In this document: in pieces, positions 18,547 through 28,000 of the stretch
Numbering within the stretch: position 1 is the first letter of the stretch
How the letters are laid out: each line of letters opens with the position of its first letter
NCBI GenBank assembly: GCA_964491015.1
Contig: CAZBEY010000003.1
Location: 6,192 to 70,191, forward strand
Reading direction: 5' to 3'
Source of the DNA: JADFRD01 sp964491015
Lineage (GTDB): Bacteria > Fidelibacterota > Marinisomatia > Marinisomatales > TCS55
DNA length: 64,000 nt
The notes under the pieces: model-generated
Told to the model about the DNA's origin: nothing
Databases searched by the model: none
What the model saw: only the letters and a program-made list of their open reading frames with translations
Translations under genes and position numbers: made by a program

Positions 18547-19722
18547 ATGAAATTAGCACTGAAATTAGCCTACCGTAATCTGGCAGGTGCGCGTTTGCGA
18601 ACCGGGTTAAACGTATTTGTACTTTCACTTTCTTTTGTAATGATAATTTGGAATAAAGGAATATTAAGCGGGTGGGATAAACAAGCGCGGCGGGATACCA
18701 TAAACTGGGAAATCGGCGGTGGCCAATATTGGCATGAAAATTATGATCCTTATGATCCCTTTACACTTGAAGACAGCCACTCTAAGCTTTTAAAAAGAAT
18801 TCTGGACGCTGAGAGACAAGACTATGTGACTCCCCTTTTGATTACACAGGCCACCATGTATCCTCAAGGACGTATTCAAAATGTTTTTCTCAAAGGCATT
18901 GATCCTGAACAAACTATTTTAGAATTGCCTTCCTCATATTTAGGCACGGATATTGACGAAATACCCGTGTGCATTGGGAAACGAACGGCAAAAACAAATC
19001 ATCTAAAAGTTGGGGACTATTTTACTATCAGGTGGAGAGATAAATACGGAACATTTGATGCAGCCGAAGCAAAAATAGTCCATATCTTCAAAACAAACGT
19101 TCCGGCAATAGACAATAGTGTTTTGTGGATACCTCTGGAGAAGCTGCGAACCATGATGCAGTTGCCGGGCGAAGCAACCATTTTAGTTACAGCTCAGGGA
19201 ATAGAATCATTGGGAGAACTCGAGGGATGGATATTTAAAGATCATTATTATCTTCTGACCGCAATACATGAAATGATTGAGATGAAATCAATTGGCGGTT
19301 CCATTTTTTATTTCATTCTATTATTACTGGCAATGCTTGCCATTTTCGATACACAAGTATTATCCATATTCCGCCGGCAAAAGGAAATTGGAACCCATAT
19401 TGCCCTGGGAATGACCCAGAAACAAGTGGTGGGTTTATTTACGATTGAAGGGGCAATGCACTCCGTTCTTGCGGCGATCCTGGGGGCGATATATGGGATT
19501 CCCCTGCTGGGACTACAGGCCATGAAAGGTTGGACAATGCCGGCAGGAACCGATGATTTCGGTTTTACAATTGCCAAAACCATTTATCCCTCTTACAGCC
19601 TGGCATTGGTTTTAGGAACAACTCTACTTATTCTGATAACGACAACAATTGTAAGCTATATCCCGGCACATAGGATATCTAAAATGAAACCAACCGATGC
19701 AATTCGAGGAAAAATACAATGA
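18547..19722 (+). CDS. FtsX-like (LolC/E-type) ABC permease 1
   Basis: 391 residues with an N-terminal membrane helix (~20-40), a large periplasmic MacB-PCD-like domain (~45-250) and three C-terminal helices (~255-385). The family motif R-Q-K-E-I-G-T-H-I-A-L-G-M-T cytoplasmic coupling loop and the final P-A-H-R-I-S-K-M-K-P-T-D-A-I-R are visible. It starts two bases after the ATPase and overlaps the next permease by four. It most likely pairs with the second permease as a LolC/LolE-like heterodimer. Confidence 0.9.
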   Translation: MKLALKLAYRNLAGARLRTGLNVFVLSLSFVMIIWNKGILSGWDKQARRDTINWEIGGGQYWHENYDPYDPFTLEDSHSKLLKRILDAERQDYVTPLLITQATMYPQGRIQNVFLKGIDPEQTILELPSSYLGTDIDEIPVCIGKRTAKTNHLKVGDYFTIRWRDKYGTFDAAEAKIVHIFKTNVPAIDNSVLWIPLEKLRTMMQLPGEATILVTAQGIESLGELEGWIFKDHYYLLTAIHEMIEMKSIGGSIFYFILLLLAMLAIFDTQVLSIFRRQKEIGTHIALGMTQKQVVGLFTIEGAMHSVLAAILGAIYGIPLLGLQAMKGWTMPAGTDDFGFTIAKTIYPSYSLALVLGTTLLILITTTIVSYIPAHRISKMKPTDAIRGKIQ

Positions 19723-20993
19723 TTAAGTTTCTTGTTAAAGGGTTGATACGTGATAGACATCGAAGCTTATTTCCCATTATAATGGTAACAATCGGTGTGT
19801 GGATTACTGTTCTTCTTCATGCGTGGGTAACCGGTGTTTTTACGGACATGGTTGATTATTCTGCCAGGTTTTCCACCGGTCATGTTAAAATCATGACCCG
19901 GGCGTATGCGGAAAATGCAGATCAATCGCCAAACGATTTAGCCTTATTTGGTGTAAATGAAATCATTTCCAAATTGCAAAATGAGTATCCTGACATGACG
20001 TGGGTAAAACGCATTCAATTCGGGGGTTTGTTTGATATCCCCGATGAAAATGGCGATACACGTTCCCAAGGCCAAGTGATGGGAATGGGGGTGGATTTAC
20101 TGTCGCCGGAGAGTCTGGAGATCGCGACTTTAAATATCGAGCAATCCCTCGTACAGGGTCGCATGCCAAGACAACCCGGCGAAATATTGATCAGCGATGA
20201 ATTGGCATATCGATTAAAAGCAGAAATCGGCACAGAAGGTACCTTATTAAGCTCAACGATGTATGGCAATATGACCATGTACAATTTCCATATCGTAGGA
20301 ACGGTTAATTTTGGCGTGGCTGCAATGGACAGGGGCGCGCTCATTGCCGATATAACCGATGTTCAGGAAGCGCTGAATATGACCACTGCGGCCGGTGAAA
20401 TATTGGGTTATTTTAAGTATAGGATTTATGATGATTTAAAAGCTCAAAATATTGTGGAAAATTTTAATTCCACTTATCAAAATATAGATGATGATTTTGC
20501 TCCGGTTATGGGAACACTGAAAGAAGTGGGTAGTTTGGGAGAGTATCTTGATTATGCATCCAGCTTTTCCGGAATTATTATATCTATATTTGTTTTGATC
20601 ATGTCAATTGTGCTGTGGAATGCAGGCTTATTAGGGGCATTGAGACGATACGGCGAAGTTGGAATCAGATTAGCTATTGGAGAACAGAAAGGACACATTT
20701 ACCGTTCAATGATTTATGAATCCATTTTCATTGGAATCGCAGGGTCTATTCTGGGTACTGCACTGGGTTTGTGTGCCGGTTATTATTTACAGATCAAAGG
20801 ACTGGATTTAAGTTCCTTGATGAAAAATATGACTATGATGACTCCGGTTGTCTTCCGGGCATCCGTTACGACCGAAACGTATTATATTGGCTTTTTTCCA
20901 GGACTCTTAGCAACCATTCTAGGAACCATGTTCGCAGGGATCGGGATTTTTAAACGTCAAACCGCTGAGTTATTCAAGGAGCTGGAAGCATGA
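19719..20993 (+). CDS. FtsX-like (LolC/E-type) ABC permease 2
   Basis: 424 residues with the same four-helix FtsX layout as its upstream partner: first helix ~18-40, periplasmic domain ~45-270, three helices in ~280-415. The coupling-loop motif reads R-R-Y-G-E-V-G-I-R-L-A-I-G-E-Q. The periplasmic domain contains the S-T-G-H-V-K-I and G-R-M-P-R-Q-P-G-E-I-L-I-S motifs seen in LolC/E relatives. Four-base overlaps at both ends show tight translational coupling. Two different permeases plus one ATPase match the LolCDE stoichiometry. Confidence 0.9.
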   Translation: MIKFLVKGLIRDRHRSLFPIIMVTIGVWITVLLHAWVTGVFTDMVDYSARFSTGHVKIMTRAYAENADQSPNDLALFGVNEIISKLQNEYPDMTWVKRIQFGGLFDIPDENGDTRSQGQVMGMGVDLLSPESLEIATLNIEQSLVQGRMPRQPGEILISDELAYRLKAEIGTEGTLLSSTMYGNMTMYNFHIVGTVNFGVAAMDRGALIADITDVQEALNMTTAAGEILGYFKYRIYDDLKAQNIVENFNSTYQNIDDDFAPVMGTLKEVGSLGEYLDYASSFSGIIISIFVLIMSIVLWNAGLLGALRRYGEVGIRLAIGEQKGHIYRSMIYESIFIGIAGSILGTALGLCAGYYLQIKGLDLSSLMKNMTMMTPVVFRASVTTETYYIGFFPGLLATILGTMFAGIGIFKRQTAELFKELEA

Positions 20994-21724
20994 TGAAAAT
21001 AATAATTAATACTATATTTCTCCCTATAATTCTTTTTGGGCAGAATATTACCGGAGATGAAATTTTAGCGCAATTAGATAAAAATCGATGGTCAGAAACA
21101 AGTATTGTTGTTTCAACAATGAAAATTCACGGAAAGAGAGGGATGCGCACTATTACATCAAAAACATGGATGAATAGCGAAGATCAATCATTCACAGAGT
21201 ATTTATCACCAGCCAGACAAAAAGGCGTGAAAATGTTAAAGCTGGGAGACAATTTATGGATGTACTCTCCGCAGGCTGACCGGACAATAAAAATTGCAGG
21301 ACATATGCTGAGACAGTCTCTTATGGGTTCGGATTTATCCTACGAAGATATGATGGAAAACAATAGGCTTAAAGAAGCATACAAGGCGACGGTTACCGGA
21401 GAAGAAATAATAAGCGGGCGGGATTGTTACGTGCTGGAGTTATCCGCTGTTGAATCTGATCTCGCTTACCAAAAGCGTAAGCTGTATGTGGATAAAATAA
21501 GAATGGTTGCCATAAAGGAAGAGCGATTTGCGAAAAGTGGTAAATTGTTAAAAACAACACTTATGGAAGAAGTGATGCAAGTGGCGGATCGCTGGATCCC
21601 TAAAAAAATGATTTTTAAGGATGCCTTATCGGAAGGAAGCGGGACTGAATTTATAATTGATGAAATTGAATTTGATGTGGAAATTCCTCAAACAGTTTTT
21701 TCGAAAGCATCCCTAAGAAAATAA
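20990..21724 (+). CDS. LolA-like outer-membrane lipoprotein-sorting protein
   Basis: 244 residues with a short signal peptide (FLPIILFGQN). The domain matches the LolA-like family often annotated outer membrane lipoprotein-sorting protein. Recognised stretches are S-P-A-R-Q-K-G-V-K-M-L-K, L-W-M-Y-S-P-Q-A-D-R-T-I-K and the S-L-M-G-S-D-L-S-Y-E-D-M segment. It should be a periplasmic half-barrel carrier for lipid or lipoprotein. It overlaps the second permease by four bases and closes the operon, fitting a role as shuttle between the inner-membrane ABC complex and the porin-like protein encoded first. Confidence 0.88.
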   Translation: MMKIIINTIFLPIILFGQNITGDEILAQLDKNRWSETSIVVSTMKIHGKRGMRTITSKTWMNSEDQSFTEYLSPARQKGVKMLKLGDNLWMYSPQADRTIKIAGHMLRQSLMGSDLSYEDMMENNRLKEAYKATVTGEEIISGRDCYVLELSAVESDLAYQKRKLYVDKIRMVAIKEERFAKSGKLLKTTLMEEVMQVADRWIPKKMIFKDALSEGSGTEFIIDEIEFDVEIPQTVFSKASLRK

Positions 21725-21891
21725 TTATTTTTTAAATTTGCTTTGCGGGTCGGCAACTTGACCATCCTATGCAACATGAAGTCGAAAGCGGCTCCACTTT
21801 TTCTACAAACAGTCTTTGAGTTGCCTAAAGGCAGACAGGCAGACACTTAATAGTAAAATTCAAGAAATATTGAATTGTTTACGTATTAAAA

Positions 21892-22974
21892 TCAATTCAG
21901 CACAACCAGTTCTTTGGTTGTTTTATTCAAAATCTCACAGCCATCCTCTTTTATGATTACATCATCCTCAATGCGCACCCCGCCCCAGCCGGGGATATAA
22001 ATTCCGGGTTCGATGGTTACTACATTATTGGTTTTCAAAATCGATTCGCTCAAATGATTTAACCGCGGTTCGGTGTGAATTTCTAGACCCAAGCCGTGGC
22101 CGGTACCATGGTTGTAATATTCACCATATCCTCTATCGGTAATAATGTCTCGAGTGGTTTTATCCATTTCTTTACAGGATATACCAGCCTTTGCTTTTTC
22201 ACACCCCGCCTGTTGTGCTTCCAAGACACTCTTGTAAATATCATGATGTTTTTCGGTTGCAAAACCAAGAACAGGAGTACGGGTCATATCGGAATGATAA
22301 CCGGCATATTTTGCTGCCGCATCAATAACAATAAAGTCACCCTTTTCCAAAGGCCGATCCCCGGAAACTGCGTGGGGTAATGCTCCATTCGGTCCACCGG
22401 CTACGATGGGTTCATAGGCTTCCCCGTCGCTTTCCTGGCGGTAACGCATCACCAGATGAATGGCAATTTCTTTCTCAGTCATGCCCGGTTTCAGCATGGG
22501 CAGAATTTCTTTATATATTGCATCTGTCACTTCTGCGGCTGTGCGAAAGGCATCCAATTCTGAGGAATCTTTCACTGCTTGAAGATTCTCCATCAGCTTG
22601 GATGTTAATTCCCATTTAATTTCCGGAAAAGTTTGAATCATCATGTGGTATTCACTTACGCTCACATGTTCTGATTCTAAACCCAGTTTCATTCCGCTTT
22701 TGATTATTTTCTTTCTTTCAATAATAGAAAAATGTGTCCCAAAATCAATAATGGACTTCAAACCTTTTACCTGCCTTTCTGCTTGTAAATCGTAACGTCC
22801 ATCTGAAATAAAATAAGATTCTCCGTTTGTAATAAGGCATGTTGCGGCAGACCCTGTAAAACCACAGATATATCGAATGCTTGTGAGATTTGTTAACAAG
22901 ATTCCATCCAGGTTCAATCGACTCAATTGTTGTTTCAATTGGTCCTGTCTTTTGATAAAGTATTTTTCGCTCAT
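21892..22974 (-). CDS. M24B Xaa-Pro peptidase (aminopeptidase P/prolidase family)
   Basis: 360 residues. A creatinase-type N-terminal domain (about 1-125) precedes the pita-bread catalytic domain. The metal ligands are visible: aspartates in VIDAAAKYAGYHSDMTRT, histidine in HGTGHGLGLEIHTEP, and the two glutamates in TIEPGIYIPG and V-R-I-E-D-D. The enzyme removes residues before proline from peptides in the cytoplasm. The I-R-Y-I-C-G-F-T-G-S motif in the N-domain is also typical. It abuts the upstream TPR gene with no gap, so the two probably share a message. Confidence 0.92.
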   Translation of the reverse strand: MSEKYFIKRQDQLKQQLSRLNLDGILLTNLTSIRYICGFTGSAATCLITNGESYFISDGRYDLQAERQVKGLKSIIDFGTHFSIIERKKIIKSGMKLGLESEHVSVSEYHMMIQTFPEIKWELTSKLMENLQAVKDSSELDAFRTAAEVTDAIYKEILPMLKPGMTEKEIAIHLVMRYRQESDGEAYEPIVAGGPNGALPHAVSGDRPLEKGDFIVIDAAAKYAGYHSDMTRTPVLGFATEKHHDIYKSVLEAQQAGCEKAKAGISCKEMDKTTRDIITDRGYGEYYNHGTGHGLGLEIHTEPRLNHLSESILKTNNVVTIEPGIYIPGWGGVRIEDDVIIKEDGCEILNKTTKELVVLN

Positions 22975-23610
22975 CTATATTTCCATTGATTCCTGAATAT
23001 TTTTCCGTTCTATTGCAATGCGATTTTTATCTTCACCTTTTTCTTCTAGCATATCCAGTACTTGAAGCGCCTGAAAAAGCAATCCCTGATTTCGTAATAC
23101 TGCCACCATAGTAAATGTGGCTAGACGCTGACTAATATCTGCAGTATCTAATTCTCTTTTTACTTCTTTTATTTTATTTGGTTTTTTTGGTTTTGAAGTA
23201 CCCGTTTTTTGTACCGGTGTGTGATTAATATATTCGAGTGCTTTTTCATTTCCCGGATCCCATTTTAAAATCAGTTCCCATGTTTTTAAAATAGACGCTT
23301 CAGCCCGGTTTAGTTTTGTTTGAATGTCAACCAGCGCCAATGCTGCTTGTAAATGGACAGTCCCTGTTTTTAGGGCTGACTTCAATGATTTTTCTGCGTT
23401 TATATGATCTCCAGTGGATTCTTCAATTTTCCCCAATATGGTTAAACCATCCGCATGCTCCGGATGATATTTCAGCCCTATCTCACAGACTTTTTTCGCC
23501 CTCGTAAAATCATCAATTTCAAAATAATGATTTGCTAATACTGGAAATAACACTGTATCGAATTGTTCGGAAAAATGTAGTTCCAATGCGGTACGATTAT
23601 TTAGATCCAT
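22975..23610 (-). CDS. TPR-repeat protein
   Basis: 211 residues, soluble, no leader. At least three TPR-like helix pairs are visible in residues 15-120 (F-T-R-A-K-K-V-C-E-I-G-L-K-Y-H-P and D-H-I-N-A-E-K-S-L). A lysine/proline-rich linker (about 132-148) and a final pair of helices follow. TPRs mediate protein contacts; no partner can be named. It is packed between the cobalamin-binding protein (three bases upstream) and the M24 peptidase, so it belongs to that transcription unit. Confidence 0.75.
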   Translation of the reverse strand: MDLNNRTALELHFSEQFDTVLFPVLANHYFEIDDFTRAKKVCEIGLKYHPEHADGLTILGKIEESTGDHINAEKSLKSALKTGTVHLQAALALVDIQTKLNRAEASILKTWELILKWDPGNEKALEYINHTPVQKTGTSKPKKPNKIKEVKRELDTADISQRLATFTMVAVLRNQGLLFQALQVLDMLEEKGEDKNRIAIERKNIQESMEI

Positions 23611-23613
23611 TGG

Positions 23614-24018
23614 TTAACGACGGTTTGTTTTAACCCAATCAGTAATATAATCGATTGTTTCCTGAACGGGGGTCCCGGGTCCAAACATTTTCCCTACACC
23701 AATTTTTGCCAGAGCTTCCATATCTTTTTTTGGAATAATACCACCGCCGGTCAGGAGGACATCATCCAATCCCTTTTCATTCATTAATTTAATCACTTTG
23801 GTAAAAATGGTCATGTGTGCATTATTAAGGCTGGAGAGAGCAATAACGTCCACATCTTCTTGCAGTGAGGCAGATACGATCATTTCAGGGGTCTGGCGAA
23901 GTCCCAGATAAATGACTTCCATACCGGCATCGCGATACGCTGCTGCCAGAATCTTTATTCCTCGATCATGACCGTCCAGTCCCGGTTTAGCCATGAGAAT
24001 TCTGATTTTCCGTTTCAT
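23614..24018 (-). CDS. Stand-alone cobalamin-binding domain (methylmalonyl-CoA mutase C-terminal type)
   Basis: 134 residues, the whole of a B12-binding Rossmann domain. The D-x-H-x-x-G motif is in GLDGHDRG, where the histidine would ligate cobalt, and the second and third loops read A-L-S-S-L-N-N-A-H and LLTGGGIIP. The closest family is the small subunit or C-terminal domain of methylmalonyl-CoA (or isobutyryl-/ethylmalonyl-CoA) mutase. The catalytic large subunit is not in this window; it may lie elsewhere in the genome. Adjacent TPR and peptidase genes give no further clue. Confidence 0.9.
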   Translation of the reverse strand: MKRKIRILMAKPGLDGHDRGIKILAAAYRDAGMEVIYLGLRQTPEMIVSASLQEDVDVIALSSLNNAHMTIFTKVIKLMNEKGLDDVLLTGGGIIPKKDMEALAKIGVGKMFGPGTPVQETIDYITDWVKTNRR

Positions 24019-24080
24019 ATTTTACAATACCTTTAATGAGCCGGAAATTACAACTCTCTGCTCGTTGGATTCAGTTCAAA

Positions 24081-24104
24081 TTGATTGATTGATTGATTGA
24101 TTGA
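24081..24104. repeat. Tetranucleotide tandem repeat (TTGA)6
   Basis: Six perfect copies of TTGA in the gap between dtd and the B12-binding gene. Because the genes read on the minus strand, the repeat lies upstream of the B12-binding gene's stop and 3' of nothing essential. It could be slippage-prone. It is too far from a start codon to be a clear phase-variation switch. Confidence 0.9.
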
Positions 24105-24128
24105 TATTTTCAAAATTACACTTTCATT

Positions 24129-24572
24129 TTATTTTTTGCTATCCAGTATAATGGTTACCGGCCCGTCATTTTCAATTTTCACATTCATCATGGCTCCGAA
24201 TTTTCCCCGTTGAACCGGGATATTTTCTTTCTCCAACCTCTTCATAAAATCTTTATAGAGCACCCTCCCTTTGTCTGGCGGCGCAGCATGTACAAAACTA
24301 GGACGACGACCTTTATGGGTATCGGCACAAAGGGTAAATTGACTAACGACCAATGCTGATCCGGAAATATCCTTTATGGACAAATTCATTTTTTCATTTT
24401 CATCGTTAAATATACGAAGCTCGGAAATTTTATCTGATAAGTGGGCGCTATCCTGCTCATCATCGTCATCCATGACGCCCAAAAGAATCACCAACCCATT
24501 TTTTATTTCCCCAACCGTCCTGCCTTTAATGGAGACTTTTCCGGAAGTCACCCGCTGCAAAACAGCAATCAA
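24129..24572 (-). CDS. dtd: D-aminoacyl-tRNA deacylase
   Basis: 147 residues, the standard DTD length. Signature sequences are M-I-A-V-L-Q-R-V at the N-terminus, the cross-subunit S-Q-F-T-L-C-A-D motif followed by K-G-R-R-P-S-F, and the C-terminal N-D-G-P-V-T of the Gly-cisPro active site. The homodimer removes D-amino acids (and glycine from tRNA-Ala) mischarged on tRNA. Its start overlaps the end of dnaE by four bases, making it the last gene of the prfA-prmC-ubiA-dnaE-dtd operon. Confidence 0.95.
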   Translation of the reverse strand: MIAVLQRVTSGKVSIKGRTVGEIKNGLVILLGVMDDDDEQDSAHLSDKISELRIFNDENEKMNLSIKDISGSALVVSQFTLCADTHKGRRPSFVHAAPPDKGRVLYKDFMKRLEKENIPVQRGKFGAMMNVKIENDGPVTIILDSKK

Positions 24573-27500
24573 TTAGACACCCAAACGTTTTCTTTTCCGT
24601 ACATCTCTCGCAGCTTACTGAGAAATTCCCGTCTGGAAGAAACCCTCACATTGTGAGATAAAATCCTCTGCCCTTTTCCTTCTTTAATATCCACATGAAA
24701 CATTAATCCACAGCTCCCGTGATATTGCTGCGTTAGTGAAAACAATCCATCTACATCATCAGAATACATTTGATCGGGTTCTAATCGAATATTGACATGT
24801 TTTGAATAGTAATCTCGTGCCTTATCTAATGCCACAATTTCATCGGCAATGATTTTTAAATCACTGAAATCAGATGTGTCTGTTGGTTTTCCGCTAACAA
24901 AAACAATTTCATCATTACCTAATATATCTTTATATTTTTCAAATACACTGCTAAATGTCAAGACTTCCGCCTGCCCCCCAAGACATTCCAGTTTAAAAAA
25001 GGCCATCTGGTTATTTTTACGATCAAAGTGCAGTCTGAATTCCTGAATACTGCCGCCAACGCGAACATTATCTAATTTTATCTCTTCAACATTATCACTG
25101 AAATCAAAATTACTGAATTCTTCCAAATCTTCGGCATATTTCAACAAAGGGTGTCCGGTTAAATAGAGACCCAATACATCTTTTTCTTTTTGCAGCGATA
25201 CGGTATCTGCCCAGGTGTCGGTCTTTATCAATTCAGGCGTCATGGCATGGTGTCCGTTGGCTGCAGAACCGAACAAATCTTCCTGTTGGCGGTGTCGATT
25301 TTCCTGAATCCGCTGACCATACTTTAGGGCGATATCAATGGATTCAAATTTTTCTGCTCGTGTCCCGCTCATGCTATCCATCGCTCCGGACATAATCAGG
25401 CTCTCCAGAACCTTACGATTTACTGCCCGTAAATCAACATTTGAAGTAAAATCGAATAATGAATCAAATGTTTTTTGTTTATTTCTTGTGGCCAAAATAT
25501 GTTCCAACGCTTTCATCCCGACATTCTTGATGGCATTCAGTCCGTAAGAAATGGTTTGTTTATTAACCGGTTTAAAGTGAATATCAGAAATATTCACATC
25601 AGGTGCATCCACTTTTATTTTAAGTTTTCGGCATTCATTAATCAGAATCACTACTCGATCAATATTTGACATTTCACTGGTGAGGTTTGCAGCCATGAAT
25701 TCAGCCGCATAGTGAGTTTTAAGCCAAGCCGTTTGATATGCCACATACGCGTATGCAGTAGAATGGCTTTTGTTAAATCCGTATTCAGCAAATTTTTCAA
25801 TGAGAGCATATATCTTTTCAGCGTTCAGGCGGCTAATATTATTTTCAACCGCGCCGTCAATAAATTTGATTTTCAATTCCTCCATCAACTCTTTGATTTT
25901 CTTTCCCATTGCCCGGCGCATGATGTCTGCTTCAGCCAGTGTGAATCCGGCAATTTCGTGAGCAATTTGCATAACCTGTTCCTGGTATACAATAATACCG
26001 TATGTTTCTTTCAGGATATGCTCCATTGCTGGATGAAGATAGGTAATCTTTTTCTTTCCGTGTTTCCGTTTAATAAAATCGTCAATATTTTCCATGGGAC
26101 CCGGACGGTAAAGCGCATTCATGGCAATCAAATCTTCAATTTGGGTCGGTTTGAGTTTTTTTAAAAATTCCCGCATACCGGACGATTCAAACTGGAAAAC
26201 ACCAATAGTCATGCCTTTGGCAAATATTTTATAAACATCGGGGTCATCCATTGGGATTGTATTTATATCTACATTGATATTTCGTTCTTTCAATAATTTC
26301 AGGGCATGGTCGATAACCGTTAAGTTCCTCAAACCAAGAAAATCCATTTTCAATAAACCCAGATCTTCCAAGCCTTTCATGTCATATTGGGATGTAATAT
26401 CACCGGTATTGGACTTAAAGAGAGGTGTGTAGTCGGTCAAATCCCCAGGGGTGATTACAACACCGGCGGCATGAGTAGAGGCATGGCGGTTCATTCCTTC
26501 TAAAGTTAGCGCATGATCAATGAGTTCTTTATATTGACCATCGGCAGCTTCTCGCATAATCGGGTTCTGCTCCAATGCTTGTTTTAGTGTAATAAAAGGA
26601 CCAGTGGGAATCATTTTTGCGATTTTATCTACTTCGCCGAATGAAAACCCAAGAACACGTCCAACATCCCGGATGGCCTGACGTGCCTTCATTTTCCCAA
26701 ATGTAATAATTTGTGTTACAGAATTTTCGCCATACTGTTTTTTAATATAATCAATGACTTCACCACGGCGTTCAATGCAGAAGTCTATATCGATATCAGG
26801 CATACTGATACGTTCAGGATTTAAAAACCTTTCAAAAAGTAATTCATGTTTTAACGGATCAATCGTTGTGATGTCAAGGGCGTACGAAACCAAACTCCCT
26901 GCGGCAGAACCCCGTCCGGGACCCACCGGTATATGATTATCTTTTGCATATTTAACAAAATCCCGGGTAATCAGAAAATATCCGGCAAAACCCATTTGCT
27001 TAATGACATCCAGTTCGTGGGTTAATCGCGCCTGGAGTTCCGGTGTTATTCCTCCATAAAGATCACGGACTCCGTTTTCGCATAAATTTTTAAGATAATT
27101 ATCCGGATTTCGGGATGGCGCACTTTCAGGAATCGGGAACCTGGGTAAATGATAATCCCCCATGGGTAACTCCAAATCGATACTATCCGCTATCTTCCGG
27201 GTATTTTCCATTGCTCCGGGGTAATTCTTAAATAGCTTATACATTTCATCTTGCGATTTAAAATAAAATTCGGGCGTTGCGTACCGCAGACGGTTCGGAT
27301 CATCCCGTTCTTTACCCGTCCCCAAGCAAATATGAATATCATGTGCTTCCCAGTGATCATGCACTGCGTAATGAGCGTCGTTTGTAGCGACGAGGGGTAA
27401 ATCCAACTCTTTCGCCAGCTTGGTAATGAGTTCTATATTTCTCACTTCAGCATCAATGCCATGATTTTGAATTTCTAAATAATATCTTCCAGGGAACATT

Positions 27501-28000
27501 TCCGCAAATTCCAATGCTGCCGCCTTGGCTCCCTCCCTATCTCCATTCACCAGCTTTTCAGGGACTTCTCCTTTTAAGCACCCGGATGAACATATTAGTC
27601 CGTCGCTGTGTTCCCTTAGTAATTCCTTATCAATTCTGGGACGATAATAAAACCCCTCTAAATAGCCGTATGTTACCAATTTCATTAGGTTTCTATACCC
27701 GGTATAATTTTGAGCCAGAAGAACGAGGTGATTATTTCCCCAACCTCCTTCAGCCCTAGGTTTCTTATCAAAACGACTGCCATGAGCCACGTATATTTCA
27801 CATCCAATAATGGGTTTTACGCCCTTTTTCTTCGCAGATTTGTAGTACGGAACGGCGCTGAACATATTGCCATGCTCTGTCAGCGCTACTGAATCCATCC
27901 CCAGATCATCAACGGTGTTCACCAATGTCCGGACAGTTTGGGCGCCGTCTAAGAGACTGTAATCAGAATGGTTGTGTAAATGGACGAATTCAGTTGACAT
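24569..28000 (-). CDS. dnaE: DNA polymerase III alpha subunit
   Basis: 1143 residues, normal for DnaE1. Order of domains: PHP domain (H-N-H-S-D-Y-S-L-L-D-G at the N-terminus, with several further histidines and aspartates that could still bind metal), palm with the catalytic P-D-I-D-I-D-F-C-I-E, thumb, fingers (Y-R-P-G-P-M-E-N-I-D-D-F, A-E-Y-G-F-N-K-S-H-S-T-A-Y), tandem HhH, OB fold and C-terminal domain. It is the replicative polymerase catalytic subunit. It overlaps the UbiA gene start region by 11 bases and dtd by four, so its translation is coupled to both. Confidence 0.97.
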   Translation of the reverse strand: MSTEFVHLHNHSDYSLLDGAQTVRTLVNTVDDLGMDSVALTEHGNMFSAVPYYKSAKKKGVKPIIGCEIYVAHGSRFDKKPRAEGGWGNNHLVLLAQNYTGYRNLMKLVTYGYLEGFYYRPRIDKELLREHSDGLICSSGCLKGEVPEKLVNGDREGAKAAALEFAEMFPGRYYLEIQNHGIDAEVRNIELITKLAKELDLPLVATNDAHYAVHDHWEAHDIHICLGTGKERDDPNRLRYATPEFYFKSQDEMYKLFKNYPGAMENTRKIADSIDLELPMGDYHLPRFPIPESAPSRNPDNYLKNLCENGVRDLYGGITPELQARLTHELDVIKQMGFAGYFLITRDFVKYAKDNHIPVGPGRGSAAGSLVSYALDITTIDPLKHELLFERFLNPERISMPDIDIDFCIERRGEVIDYIKKQYGENSVTQIITFGKMKARQAIRDVGRVLGFSFGEVDKIAKMIPTGPFITLKQALEQNPIMREAADGQYKELIDHALTLEGMNRHASTHAAGVVITPGDLTDYTPLFKSNTGDITSQYDMKGLEDLGLLKMDFLGLRNLTVIDHALKLLKERNINVDINTIPMDDPDVYKIFAKGMTIGVFQFESSGMREFLKKLKPTQIEDLIAMNALYRPGPMENIDDFIKRKHGKKKITYLHPAMEHILKETYGIIVYQEQVMQIAHEIAGFTLAEADIMRRAMGKKIKELMEELKIKFIDGAVENNISRLNAEKIYALIEKFAEYGFNKSHSTAYAYVAYQTAWLKTHYAAEFMAANLTSEMSNIDRVVILINECRKLKIKVDAPDVNISDIHFKPVNKQTISYGLNAIKNVGMKALEHILATRNKQKTFDSLFDFTSNVDLRAVNRKVLESLIMSGAMDSMSGTRAEKFESIDIALKYGQRIQENRHRQQEDLFGSAANGHHAMTPELIKTDTWADTVSLQKEKDVLGLYLTGHPLLKYAEDLEEFSNFDFSDNVEEIKLDNVRVGGSIQEFRLHFDRKNNQMAFFKLECLGGQAEVLTFSSVFEKYKDILGNDEIVFVSGKPTDTSDFSDLKIIADEIVALDKARDYYSKHVNIRLEPDQMYSDDVDGLFSLTQQYHGSCGLMFHVDIKEGKGQRILSHNVRVSSRREFLSKLREMYGKENVWVSN

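Noticed and set aside
24081..24104. (TTGA)6 as a phase-variation switch
   Set aside because: It lies between genes, not inside a coding frame or between promoter elements that I can identify.
24569..28000. Many 60-150 codon plus-strand frames opposite dnaE
   Set aside because: They mirror the codon pattern of dnaE, have no ribosome sites, and carry no recognisable domain.
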